Assembly (NCBI GenBank): GCA_963576475.1 | Contig: OY754973.1 | Coordinates: 13,514,753 to 13,578,752 of the forward strand | Source of the DNA: Molanna angustata | Taxonomy: Eukaryota; Arthropoda; Insecta; Trichoptera; Molannidae | Direction of reading: 5' to 3' | Length of the DNA: 64,000 nt | Shown: positions 32,965 to 43,272 of the stretch, one piece after another | How the letters are laid out: every line of letters starts with the position of its first letter | Position numbering within the stretch: position 1 is the stretch's first letter | Translations under genes and position numbers: made by a program | Notes under the pieces: model-generated | Told to the model about the DNA's origin: nothing | The model's database searches: none | The model's input: only the letters and a program-made list of their open reading frames with translations

Positions 32965-34890
32965 TTAAGCAATATTATATTTCAATCTAGCGCTCCTCCT
33001 AGTCTTTGGAGCTTCTACTACAATATCTCCTGATCTTTCCATGTCAGTCAATTCAATTTCGTTATTATATGTACTTTTATTTTTACACATATTAAAAGTG
33101 ATACAATTTTTAATGGTGGCATATCCACATCCATCATCATTATTTTTCTTATACTTATTCTTAAGATATCTATACAATTTATAAAGTAAATATACAAGTA
33201 ATAATTTTAATATACTAAGTACAATATAAGAGAAATAATTATTTGATATAACTCTATTAAACAATGGCACATTATCTTTGTTTAAATTATAATAAATTTC
33301 GTCTAATTTGTGACTTGCGATTGTCAAGTCATCTCTATTCAAATTGTTTAACTTAGGGTAAACATATGGTATATTAATTTTATCTATAGTTTTATTTATT
33401 CTACAACAATCATCTTGTAGGATATTAAATACTGGAGTTATCATTATTGACAAATTTGACTTGGAATCAATATCTTGTTTGACATTATTTATCGTTGATA
33501 CACTGCTGTATATCATACAATTTGATTTGAGTTTTACTATTCCAGTGTTCTTTAAGACAATATCAAATGGATTACCACTACTGCACTTGAATGTTACGAG
33601 TGTCTCTTTTGGTAGAACATATATCCACTTATTATCATTTATTTTGTGCCAAACTTCATCAATATAATTAAGTACCCTAGTATCACAATGTTTTGGTATG
33701 TGATTATAATTATTATTTATGAGTTCTATCTCACAGATACCTCTGCTATGTACTGAATATATAGCACTATCTATTTCACATAATAGTTTATCTTCGATGG
33801 TTGGTTTACATTCATTTAGATTTTGAAATACAATATATTGGTTTTTGTTATCAGACAAAGCTAAATATTTAATTGATGGTAGAATGAATACATACAAGTT
33901 ATCTGGTCTTCTCATAGGAAGTGGTATAATCTCAAACAAATTATAAGTAACAAAGTTACACAATGGATTAGACAACACAAATATTAACCTAGACCCATCT
34001 ACAGAAAATACTTTCAATTTTACAATTGATAGTAACTTATCAACATACTGTAACGATAATGGCATTGGATAAGTTAATGAATTAGGTAAGTATGGTGTTG
34101 ATTTAATTAACTCATCTAAAAATTGATTAGGAGTAATAATAAATGGATGTACCATATTATTCCTTGCAAACATAATAGAGTTTATTATTTGTGCATATTC
34201 TGACTCTAATTCGGTGGTAATTAACATTAAATTTGCTAAATGGCTTTCTATATCTAGTTTGATTTCGATATCGAAAATATGTTTATTGACTTCTTCAGCA
34301 AATATCTTAAATTTAGCAAAATTCTTATTAAATAATTCTTCGTTTATATTCAAATTGTTCATTGTGGAATTGAAGTTTGCAATGGCTGTTTTTACAACTT
34401 GAACTTGTTGTTTCAACATGCTATTCAGATTACTTTCATCTTTATTCAACTTATCAATTAATTCGTTATAATATACAGCATCATCTGAATCTAAAGTACC
34501 AAAAAGAGGTTTAAATGCTGTCCCAATTATATCTAACCATGCCCTTTTTTGTCTTTTGGGTTCCTTTTGTACCATTTCATTCAGTATTTCTTGTTTTTTA
34601 TTCAAATCTATAACCATTTGACTTAAAACATCTAGTGTAGGATTACACAAACTTAAATCCTTATACACACCTTGATTACACACGTTTGAAGTTTTCTTAT
34701 GAACTATACGGATTAAATCTAGCTTATCTCTATATATTTTTAAATCAAAAAATGTTATTAGGTTCCAATTACCTTCATATATGTTAATTTCATGGATGTT
34801 GTTATAATATATCCCTGAGGAGGATGATATCTCTTTCCAGGTGACCTCATCGTTACTTGCAGATGCTCTGCACATGAAGAGTGAGATCAC
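32965..34890 (-). CDS. env: Provirus Env, F-protein-like class I fusion glycoprotein
   Basis: An envelope-type membrane protein of 641 codons. A furin-type site (RQKR, residues 113-116) is followed by a hydrophobic segment with IIGTAFKPLFGTLD, as in baculovirus F-like Envs of insect errantiviruses. A helical region rich in N/L follows. A C-terminal membrane anchor (about 560-585, ILKLLLVYLLY) precedes a basic cytoplasmic tail. The frame overlaps the pol stop by a few bases. Its first codon here is GTG and the first ATG is residue 6, leaving only the end of a signal-peptide-like stretch. A strong acceptor-like site (TTTCTTTCAG ending at 34892) immediately upstream suggests expression from a spliced mRNA whose first exon supplies the initiator. 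No internal stops. Function as an entry protein is inferred from family only. Confidence 0.9.
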   Translation of the reverse strand: MISLFMCRASASNDEVTWKEISSSSGIYYNNIHEINIYEGNWNLITFFDLKIYRDKLDLIRIVHKKTSNVCNQGVYKDLSLCNPTLDVLSQMVIDLNKKQEILNEMVQKEPKRQKRAWLDIIGTAFKPLFGTLDSDDAVYYNELIDKLNKDESNLNSMLKQQVQVVKTAIANFNSTMNNLNINEELFNKNFAKFKIFAEEVNKHIFDIEIKLDIESHLANLMLITTELESEYAQIINSIMFARNNMVHPFIITPNQFLDELIKSTPYLPNSLTYPMPLSLQYVDKLLSIVKLKVFSVDGSRLIFVLSNPLCNFVTYNLFEIIPLPMRRPDNLYVFILPSIKYLALSDNKNQYIVFQNLNECKPTIEDKLLCEIDSAIYSVHSRGICEIELINNNYNHIPKHCDTRVLNYIDEVWHKINDNKWIYVLPKETLVTFKCSSGNPFDIVLKNTGIVKLKSNCMIYSSVSTINNVKQDIDSKSNLSIMITPVFNILQDDCCRINKTIDKINIPYVYPKLNNLNRDDLTIASHKLDEIYYNLNKDNVPLFNRVISNNYFSYIVLSILKLLLVYLLYKLYRYLKNKYKKNNDDGCGYATIKNCITFNMCKNKSTYNNEIELTDMERSGDIVVEAPKTRRSARLKYNIA

Positions 34891-37800
34891 TCTGAAAGAA
34901 ACGCTTTCTTTATTCGATTGATATGAACCTTTACTTGTTTTCTTTTAATTTGTAAGGTACAATTAACAGGCAAATTTATTTCTACAATTTTGTAAGGTCC
35001 CGTATAATTTTGTGTCAATTTTTTACAACCTCTAGGCTTACTATTCTCGTTTCTTAAATATACTATATCGCCTACCTTATATGTCTCGTTGTTCCCTATC
35101 CTTTTATCAAAATTTTCTTTAGATTTACCTTTACTCTCTATTAAATTATTACGAGCTATTGACTGTGACTTGGTTAACTTAAATTTCAAATTAGTTAAGA
35201 AGTCGTCATATGTATATTTAAATTCTGGTTCTCTTGTAATAGACGTAGGTAATTCAGGCTTATTACCAAAGATTAGCTCATAAGGACTAAATTTAGTAGA
35301 TGTATGCGGCGTAGTGTTGTAGGAAAACATTGACATTTCTAACCAATCATCCCAATTAGTTTGGTCTTCCGATATGTAGTGTTTTAAGTAATCAGCTAAG
35401 GTCGCGTGCGACCTTTCCAACGCACCGTTCGATTGCGGCCTATACGCAGTAGTTTGGATTTTGTTAATCTTAAACAACTTGGCAACGTCCTTAATCAAGT
35501 TAGACGTGAAGTCTGCACCCTGGTCTGTTAAAATCGTATTAGGTATACCGAACCTACAAATGAATTGGGTAACCAAATGTTTAGCAATGGTACATGACTC
35601 ATGATTGGGTATTGCATATGCTTGAGAGAATTTAGTCAAATCGTCTTGGATTGTCAAAATATATTTGTTCCCGTTTTCGGTTAAAGGTAGTGGACCGAGG
35701 ATGTCCATCGCAATTTTTTCGAATGGTTTACTAGACGTGCTAGTGATTTCCATAGGCTGTACGTTCCTCTTTCTAGATATTTTATTTCTTTGGCAAGATT
35801 CACATTTCCTAATGTAATCATTGATATCCTTTTTCATACCGTTCCATTTATATTTTAATTTGATTCTACTGTATGTGCGATGAAAACCTGAATGACCCGA
35901 TGTTGGATTGTCATGATTTTCTTTTAGTATTTTCTTTATTTCATCAGCATCAGGAATTACAATTTTATTATGACATATCAATATATTAATTTTACTATTC
36001 CTAAATACATACTTAATTAACTTTTTAACCTTATTCCATTTGAGATAACTACATCCTAACCTAGGCAATGCAATAAAATCTATATTACTTTCTTCTAAAG
36101 TACCTTTGAAATTCACTAAAGATTCAAATAAATTCTAATATGTAGGAGTATCCCAAAAATTCTGTTTTATCACTATATGATAAATACTCTGATTAGAACT
36201 AATATTACTGATTAAAATATCACCAACATTAACCGTATCTGTTTTTAAGTTGTCATAGTTACTTATCATATTCTTAATTTCTAATGATAACCCTTCAGAA
36301 AATTCCATGTCAGCTGATACACAGTGACCTACACTACCCTTTTGTGATAACAAACTATCATCTATTTCTTCATAATTATATTCTAATGGTTCTAAGTTCG
36401 AGATAGTAAAGTTCAAGAAATCATCATAAGTATCTTTATCTGTTAACACTTCCAATACTTGCATCTCTGGTAGCATTATTCTTGACAGACTATCTGCGTT
36501 CGAGTTTAACTTTCCTTCTTTATATATTATCTCATATTCGTATTCCTCTAATTTAAGTCTCCAACGGACCAACCGTGATCCAGGATCCTTTACGTTGAAT
36601 AACCATTTTAGAGGCTTATGATCAGTGATAATATTAAACTTACGACCATAAAGGTAAGGTCTAAAATGCCTAATAGCGAATACTATTGCTAGTAATTCTC
36701 TTTCTATTGTCGAATAATTAGTTTCAGCCTTGTTTAATGTTCTTGAGGCGAAAGCGACTGGCAAATCTTTACCAATTTCACCTTGACTCAACACCGCACC
36801 GATAGCAAAATTGCTAGCATCCGTCGTTAAATTAAACGGTTTACTAAAATCAGGATATCTTAATATACTATCACCAGTTAATAAACTTTTCAATGATTCG
36901 AATGCCATTTGTTGATTCCTTCCCCATTCAAACATACAATCCTTTTTTAACAAAGAAGTTAATGGTTTCGTTATCGCACTGAAATTATTGATAAACTTCC
37001 TATAATATCCTACCAAACCCAAGAATGATTTAATGTCTTTTGGAGTTTTCGGTACTGGGTATTCGTTAACGCATTTTATCTTATTAGGATCTGGTTTAAC
37101 ACCTTCTTCTGTAATAAGATGCCCTAAATATGCTACTTCATGCCTAAGAAATTCACATTTATCAGTTTGAAGTCTTAAGTCATGCAATCTAAGTACATTA
37201 AACACCTCTTTCATTTTTCTCTGATGATTCTCTAATGTATCCGCATAAATAACAATATCGTCAAGATAAACATAACATTTTATCCCTTGTATACCCGCTA
37301 ATACGTTATTCATTAATCTCTGAAAGGTACTCGGCGAATTTTTTAACCCCATTGGCATACGCGTATACTCATAATGACCTGTCGGAGTAGAGAATGCCGT
37401 TTTTGAACTATCACTTTCCTTCATAGGAATTTGATAAAATCCTGATGCTAAATCTAGCGTCGAGAAATATTTACTATGTCCCAATTGATCCAGAATATCC
37501 GATATATTCGGTAAGGGATAGGCATCACCTACAGTTACATCATTTAATTTCCTATAGTCAATGACGATTCTCCATTTCTGTTTTCCTGATGCATCCATTT
37601 TCCTTGGAACTACCCATAGTGGTGACGACCACGGGGATGTCGATGGTTTTATAATTCCCTGATCTAACATTTTTCGTATTTGTTCATTGACTTCTTCTTT
37701 ATGTACCTCAGGGTAGCTGTATGATCTAGTAAATATGGGTTTACTATCACCTGTATCAATAGTATGACACGCTGCTTTTGTTTGTGTTAACTTATCACCG

Positions 37801-38855
37801 TCCAAATGAAAAATATCATTATATTCAATACATAATTTTAACAACGATTCCTTTTCTTCCATATTTAAATGATCAACACGTATATTAGATTTCAATTTTT
37901 CAATTCTATTTAATAAATCAGAATTCGTTTCTACATTCACCTTGAATATCCTTTTTAACTTTTTATCAATAAGCTTACGTTCCTTTGATTCCATACATAA
38001 ATCACTAATTTGAAATGATCTACTTTCATCAAATTCTTCTAATACTAGATTACAACTTTTAATAGTTACTGGCTTATCTAGTGTATTCAATACCGTTACA
38101 AATGCTTGACCCTTATCATCAACTTTACTTATACTTCTGCTTAAGTACACACCATCATAAATTTCTTTATCAGGAATTATACCTATTCCTATTTTTGAAT
38201 TAATAACATTTACCGCTATAACTGTTTCTGTACGAGGTTGAACCACCACTTGAACAAAATTGTTAATCCCATTAGACTTAAAATGTAGAGGAACCCGAAG
38301 GTTATTTAACCACAATTGATTATTCTCGTAATCAACCTTTGCGTTATTACCTCTCAAAAAATCTGATCCTAACAATCCATCAAGAGGCACATCTGTCCCT
38401 TTTGGTAACAAATGCATTTTTTGAACAATACTGTTCCCTTTGACATTTAACGTCAAATTAACACTACCACGTGTTTCACTTATTCTTCCTGTATTTATAC
38501 CTCGTAATTTAATTTTCTCCTGACTATTCATAACAGTCTTACCATGTATTACCGATGGCTTTACCAAACTAATATCTGCGGCGCTATCTATCAACAAATT
38601 TAAATATCCATCATTTTTTATACTTTCCTTTACCGGAATTTTAATATATGCCGTAACTTCATTTAATTTTAAAATTCTTTCAACATTACTACAATTATCT
38701 TTATGCTTATTTATACTAATTGTTCCGTCAATTTCATTAAGATCCTTAAATATACTATTACCCGGTTTACTTAAATTTAAACTTCTGCCGTTAACTCTTC
38801 GACCAATTCCACCATGGCAGATGATGGGAGGTCTCTCTCGTTTAAATCTTTTTTC
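34887..38855 (-). CDS. pol: Provirus Pol: protease, RT, RNase H, macrodomain, integrase (one in-frame stop)
   Basis: The pol frame is open from 38855, overlapping the gag end, and runs to 34887 with a single TAG at 36135-36137. Counting from the TTG at 38597, protease DSAA is at residues 5-8. RT has LDLASGF (D383) and YLDD (444-447). RNase H has TTDAS (D593), E632 and TDH (D659). A TARG1/OARD1-like macrodomain starts near residue 753 (VGHCVSADMEFSEGLS) and runs through the stop. After the stop, macrodomain text continues (ALPRLGCSYLKW), then the integrase HHCC finger (H68, H75, C105, C108 of the downstream frame) and a DDE triad with D138, D198, E234 (D-35-E). The protease DSAA replaces the usual D[ST]GA. 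Expressed as a Gag-Pol fusion by -1 frameshifting. The stop is a recent mutation, a read-through codon or a base error. Confidence 0.93.
36135..36137 (-). other. In-frame TAG within pol macrodomain
   Basis: Upstream and downstream segments are in the same frame (both open) and together cover one macrodomain fold, so the TAG is a nonsense change or read-through position, not a domain boundary. As read, it separates the integrase from the rest of Pol. Confidence 0.85.
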
Positions 38856-39769
38856 TTATTTTTAAATCCATTATAATCATTATTCTTATTTTTATAATTA
38901 TGATTTTTGTACCCATTGTTTCGATCGTTATTATTATTTCCTTTCTGCAATTGATTTTTATATTTAAAACAATTCTTTTTAATGTGACCTGGGATTCCAC
39001 AAAAATAGCATGTTATTTTGTTATCCTCGCGAGTGTTAAAAATACGTACGTTTGTCCTTTGGTTGTTTTTGAAACATTCGTATGTTTCATGCCCTGCTTT
39101 TTTGCAATTATTACAAAATTTTTTATTTGGTATAATTTTGTGAAATGTATTTTGTGGTATTTGATACTTCTCCTCCGTAATAGCAAAATGAGAAGCTTCC
39201 TCAAATGTCTTTGGATCTTTAGATCGTAACAAAAGACCATACTGAGGGAGAACTCCCGTAATGAACGAATGCAATGCAATATCTTTAATTAACGCAAATT
39301 TTCCAACCAACTCATTTGGATTTAACGTTTCACGTTTAGCCGCTCTAGATAAATCGCTATAACACTTATCTATTCGCTGCGTGAATTCGACTATGCTTTC
39401 GTATTTTCTCTGTTTACATTCTTTAATTTCAGAAAATAATTGTATGAACGTTTTTGTTCTAGAGAAGTTTTCTAATAAAAAGTCTTTACATTCATCCCAG
39501 TTAGTTATTTGACGACACGAGAGAATAGCATCAGCCTTCCCTGTAATTTTCGTTAATATGTATCTAAATATGATATGCTTTTGTGATTGGTTTGCTAACC
39601 CGATAGCGTAGTCGCAATCTTTAACAAATTTACCTAATTCTTCAACCTTTCCATCAAACGATGTTATAAAGCTGGTAAGAAAATTTAAAGGTACAACTGT
39701 TTCATGACTAACTGTTTCACTTTTTACTGAACTACCTGCCATTGCTATATCTGAATTTGTCTTTGCCAT
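38777..39769 (-). CDS. gag: Provirus Gag with two CCHC zinc knuckles
   Basis: A 330-residue structural protein that packages the element's RNA. The start is taken as ATG 39769 (context MAKTNSDIAMAG); a TTG three codons upstream is also in frame. Residues about 30-200 are capsid-like (DWxx-poor, helical, with NWDECKDFLLENF and a YESIVEFTQRID segment). Two C-x2-C-x4-H-x4-C knuckles, CNNCKKAGHETYEC (about 219-232) and CYFCGIPGHIKKNC (about 254-267), precede an Asn/Lys-rich stretch. The slippery heptamer lies near the end, after KNKKK. No interruption is seen. Confidence 0.92.
   Translation of the reverse strand: MAKTNSDIAMAGSSVKSETVSHETVVPLNFLTSFITSFDGKVEELGKFVKDCDYAIGLANQSQKHIIFRYILTKITGKADAILSCRQITNWDECKDFLLENFSRTKTFIQLFSEIKECKQRKYESIVEFTQRIDKCYSDLSRAAKRETLNPNELVGKFALIKDIALHSFITGVLPQYGLLLRSKDPKTFEEASHFAITEEKYQIPQNTFHKIIPNKKFCNNCKKAGHETYECFKNNQRTNVRIFNTREDNKITCYFCGIPGHIKKNCFKYKNQLQKGNNNNDRNNGYKNHNYKNKNNDYNGFKNKKKDLNERDLPSSAMVELVEELTAEV
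38840..38846 (-). promoter_or_regulatory. -1 ribosomal frameshift site T_TTA_AAC
   Basis: The heptamer TTTAAAC sits in the gag frame as T TTA AAC, the classic X XXY YYZ arrangement. It lies inside the 79-nt gag/pol overlap (38777-38855), and the pol frame is exactly -1 relative to gag. A possible stem (GACCTCC with GGA..GGTC) lies a few bases downstream, not tested. Confidence 0.88.
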
Positions 39770-39789
39770 TTTCAACAATTTTATAATAT

Positions 39790-39992
39790 TACAGATAAAT
39801 GCAAAATAATATTCAATTCAAAAATAAAATAAAATACTTAGTACTACAGATACAACAAATTAAATGCAAAATGATATTCAATTCAAAAATAAAAATAAAA
39901 TATAGTACTATAGATACAACAAATTAAATTTAAAATAATATTCAATTCAAAAAATAAAATTAAAATAGTACTATAGATACAATAAATTAAAT
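39790..39992 (-). repeat. Three 63-64-bp tandem repeats in the provirus leader
   Basis: The word GTACTAYAGATACAAYAAAT recurs at 39841, 39905 and 39968 within AT-rich units that also contain AATATTCAATTCAAAAA. The array lies between the 5' LTR and gag, the place where Drosophila gypsy carries its Su(Hw) insulator repeats. Here the repeat motif is different and any boundary role is conjecture. Confidence 0.75.
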
Positions 39993-40110
39993 GCTTACAT
40001 AATCAACATCTTATCCATGTTGCTGTCTTTCTTGATAACCACAGCAGATGAGACGACACCAACCCAAGCAGTAGATTACCCGTTGTCTTCCTGATGTAGA
40101 ATTGCCAACC

Positions 40111-40198
40111 TACGCACACAGCGGAGCCGTATGTAACCCGTATCAGTTGTCTAGAAGTACCAGCTTACGCACACAGCGGAGCTGTATGTGACCCGTAG
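40111..40198 (-). repeat. Two 55-bp leader repeats
   Basis: TACGCACACAGCGGAGCYGT followed by ATGTRACCCGTA occurs at 40111 and again at 40166 (period 55). They are GC-richer than the neighbouring leader and could be part of a packaging or regulatory structure. Confidence 0.7.
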
Positions 40199-40386
40199 CT
40201 ATTGTCTTCTTGATCCTCTTCTCAGAAAATTGACCAACGTAGTGAAATTACCCGTTGTCCTTGTCCAGTTGTTCTCTTGAACCTTGCTGAAGATGAACAC
40301 GTCACTGTTTTGACGTTTTTCTTGTTCACTTCCTTTCTGGAGTAAAGAACACGCTTGAGGGCTGCTTTTTCCTGGATTTATAAAAA

Positions 40387-40404
40387 ATCCCACTTCTGAC
40401 ACCA
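40387..40404 (-). promoter_or_regulatory. Primer-binding site of the provirus
   Basis: In the element's sense TGGTGTCAGAAGTGGGAT begins 6 nt after the 5' LTR. The leading TGG is complementary to the universal tRNA CCA end. I do not assign the tRNA. Confidence 0.75.
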
Positions 40405-40410
40405 ATTTTA

Positions 40411-40919
40411 TGTTATGGGTCGTGTCAGGTGGTTAAAGGAAAGCCCTTAGCATTCTTATTATTTTATTTTTCTTGAACAGATTATTTCTTATTGTAGGTA
40501 ATATAATTAGTTGTACTAGCGTAATTACTTAATTAATACAGACTTTTAATAATATATATATGTATAGATAATATAGATCTTAATGAATTGACGGACACCG
40601 AACAATGTATAGCACTAGCTATCTCTTAAATTAGTCGTAGTATAATGATCAATGTATGGAGATGATACTCTCCATATATAACAAGTCTAACAAGAGATAA
40701 AAAGTGGGGATGTGGTAAACAGTACAATGTATTATTACTTCTCTATCATCCATCCTTATCTACTATTGAAATAGTATAGGAAAGTTTTTAGAGATTCGTT
40801 TATCAATCATTATGAACTTTGAAACACACGTATCCAGTATTACTGGTTTGAACGTGAAATATTTATTGATATAAAATAAGCATTGGTTATCGTATACAGG
40901 AATGTACTGATCCATAACA
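40411..40919 (-). repeat. 5' LTR of the provirus
   Basis: 509 bp; I see no difference from the 3' LTR at 32241-32749. Followed on the plus strand by the GCGC target duplicate. Confidence 0.95.
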
Positions 40920-40923
40920 GCGC

Positions 40924-42345
40924 CACCTATTATAACTTCTAGTTATAAAAAATGTTTTTAATTTTCCTTTTGCTACTCCCACCACCACCCGCTCTGCCTA
41001 TGGGGACGGTAATCGGCCCCTTCACAGAACGCTAAGTGAACGACAAAAAAAAATGCATAGCACGTAAAGTAGCTCATGGAGCCCTCTAGATTAGCAATCT
41101 CGGCACCATAGTGCAAAAAGAAACAATCAACGAGTGCGAACAGAAAATTCACACCCGTGGACTGTCTATGACCTCAGATCCCCCTACATGCAGACCATCA
41201 GAGAAGTGACCAAGATCTCTGGAAATAATTAATTTAACGGGAATCTTCTAAAAGTAAGGCACCATATCTATGACAGAAAACCTTAAAAGCTTTATAATTT
41301 TTCTTCGAGATCACAAAATCCGCATGACTAATGGGACCTTGAAGAGGCCCACGGACAGCAACGAGGAGCTCCGATCTATATGAGGACACCATTGGGTGGC
41401 AACATTCCCAAAGGATATGTTCCGAAGTTTGGTCCGGGTATTGACAGAAATGACATGAAGCAGAGGAGGCAATGTTAAATCGGTGAAGATAGCTTTTAAA
41501 GTTTCCGTGTCCTGTGAAAATTTGGGAAGTCCAAAAGTCTGGAACAACCCAGGGAGATTTAAGACGATACCTCACGTCGGGAAAAAATAAGTAGGTAATT
41601 CTTCCCACTGAGCAGGCCGTCCAGCGAGTCTGCCAGATGTTCTGCAAATTTTCATTTACAGTCCTTTCAACAAAGCCGCGTGACACTCGACCCTCTGGAG
41701 GGAAGAGAGGAATATTTCCGATCATAGAAGAACAGCCCCGCGTAAGGTTGAAAACAGCCCCTCTACGCTGAAGTTCCAGATCAAGGGGAGTCATGCCTGT
41801 CAAAATTGGCAGTGTTTCAGTGGGACTCGTTCCATATGCTTTGGATAGAGCGATGAGAGCGAATCGTTGGCCTGAGAGCAAAATTCTACGTATATGTTGA
41901 AGCTCACAGGCGTGAGACCATCATCCTGCTGCATAGCAAGCAATGCCGAGGTAAACTGCCTTATAGAAAAGACAGGATACTTGAAACTGTAAACCCCAGT
42001 GTGCCTTGGCGATGTGTGAGATCTTTAAAAAAGCAGACTTAGCTTTGTCGACACACAATCGAGCATGGTTTTTAAAATTTGGTCCTCTTTCCAGAACAAC
42101 TCCTAGGCAAGTGATTTGGTCCCGAAAACTCACATTTGTTCCTGAGAACTTAATAGACGGCTGTCTACGTAGTAAGCCTTTGAAAACCAAGCCATATGTC
42201 TTATTAGGAGCGAAGCAAAGTTTATTTTTTACACCCCAGTCGGAAACTAAGGAAAGAGCTTGAGTAGCTGAGTTCTCAATAAATCTACGGGAATTACCAC
42301 GGACGAGGATGTATGCATCATCGGCATATTTCCTTTTATTATATT
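40924..42345 (-). mobile_element. R1-type LINE, 5'-truncated and broken
   Basis: On the minus strand, from right to left, come YADDAYILVRGNSR (RT catalytic block near 42305-42325), then LVSDWGVKNKLCFAPNKT and ITCLGVVLERGPNFKNHA. Further on are CYAAG, GQRFALIALSKAYGTSPTETLPILTG and a C-terminal zinc motif CHFCQYPDQTSEHILWEC. This order is that of R1-clade ORF2. A frameshift/stop separates the two open pieces (41921-42190 and 41234-41881). 40924-41220 would be the 3' UTR, or the interrupted host repeat. Confidence 0.78.
41234..42330 (-). pseudogene. R1-like ORF2 remnant
   Basis: Two open frames of 89 and 215 codons carry the post-catalytic RT region and the C-terminal domain. The endonuclease and most of the RT are missing. 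The zinc motif C-x2-C-x7-H-x4-C is intact. No evidence of function. Confidence 0.75.
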
Positions 42346-42394
42346 TAAAATTCCATTTTGAGAATCTAAACCATTCAGAGACTCACACAAGCAC

Positions 42395-42470
42395 ACAAAA
42401 AAATTTCATCAAAATCGGTTCAGCCGTTTAGGAAGAGTTCAGTGACATACACACGTACAGAATAATTATA
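42395..42470 (+). repeat. Tail of a dispersed repeat
   Basis: AAATTTCATCAAAATCGGTT, CAGCCGTTTAGGAAGAGTTC and ACATACACACGTACAGA form a tail common in arthropod repeats. It may close the element whose head lies at 31838. Confidence 0.5.
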
Positions 42471-42478
42471 CATACATA

Positions 42479-42800
42479 CCATCACGCCATGTCCCTTGAG
42501 GGGTAGGCAGAGAGAACCGAACGCCACATTTTCCTATCCTGGCACGCATCCCTCGCTTCGTCCACATTCATGCATCGTCTCATACATGCTCGTCTATTGC
42601 TCACACTTCTAACATTTCCGTCTTTCAAAATTTCGTTCACATGGTCGTGCCATCCCTTTCTTGGGCGTCCCCGACCTCTCAATCCATTCCTTTCCGCTCT
42701 GTATATTTTCTTCGTCAGGCGCTCCTCATTCATTCTCCCCATGTGACCAAACCATCTCAATGTGTTCACTTTCATTCTAGTAATGACATCTTTCTTCATC
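42479..42800 (-). pseudogene. RTE-type LINE C-terminal tail
   Basis: A 105-codon minus-strand frame has RWFGHMGRM, GRGRPRKGWHDHV and YPSRDMA, close to the copy at 26620-27387 but starting later. It is another 5'-truncated insertion. Confidence 0.8.
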
Positions 42801-42938
42801 TTACGATTACGAAGAATTATATATATGTATATATAAAGATAAGTTACTAAAGGTGTTTTAAATTAAACTGTTTTTTATTCATTTTTATGCCTTATTAATT
42901 GGTGATGTAACAACGTAAAGTTTTTGTGACAATAGAAA

Positions 42939-43143
42939 GCTTCTCGGGCAACTAACAGGTAATATGTTAAATATTAATTTAACACGCACCCATTAACAAG
43001 TTGCCACATGCTGGAGACTTACGATATTAATCGTCTCACAGATCCAGACTGAAAACACAATCAAAAACTGTGTCTTCATCGGGAATCGAACCCGGGATCT
43101 TTGGATCAGCAGTCAGATACCTAACCAACTGAGTTATTCGAGC
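42939..43143 (-). mobile_element. SINE family B
   Basis: Full-length minus-strand copy: tRNA-like head with box B GGGTTCGATTCCC, body, and terminal TTGCCCGAGAAGC. It lies 130 bp downstream of the exon 1 donor on the gene's strand. Confidence 0.85.
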
Positions 43144-43272
43144 GATTTTGAAACATTGAAAAGGGCGTCTTTGATTTTTTTTTACTTGTTTATAATAGGT
43201 AGATACTACCGAAACTGGAAGGAAATATAAATACTTTACAATGATAATTATAAAAATATAAATGTTTCTCAC

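Larger units (their letters stand above)
32241..40919 (-). mobile_element. Errantivirus-like LTR provirus (gag-pol-env), 8.68 kb
   Basis: A Ty3/Gypsy-type endogenous retrovirus in minus orientation. Two 509-bp LTRs (TGTTAT...ATAACA ends) that I read as identical flank a primer-binding site, gag, pol (protease, RT, RNase H, macrodomain, integrase), env and a polypurine tract. A 4-bp target duplication GCGC (32237-32240, 40920-40923) brackets it. Identical LTRs and clean flanks mean recent integration. The only break I see in the coding frames is one TAG at 36135-36137 in pol. It lies in intron 1 of the tachykinin receptor gene, in the same orientation. Confidence 0.96.
4897..43272 (-). other. 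Intron 1 of the tachykinin receptor gene (38,376 bp)
   Basis: Bounded by donor AG|GTGAGA at 43273/43272 and acceptor TTTTCAG ending at 4897, both in phase 1. It contains most of the transposable elements listed here, including the errantivirus-like provirus, in the same transcriptional sense as the receptor, and the intact I-like LINE in the opposite sense. Confidence 0.88.

Noticed and set aside
34887..36116. Separate integrase gene
   Set aside because: It is in the same frame as the upstream pol segment and separated only by one TAG within a single domain.
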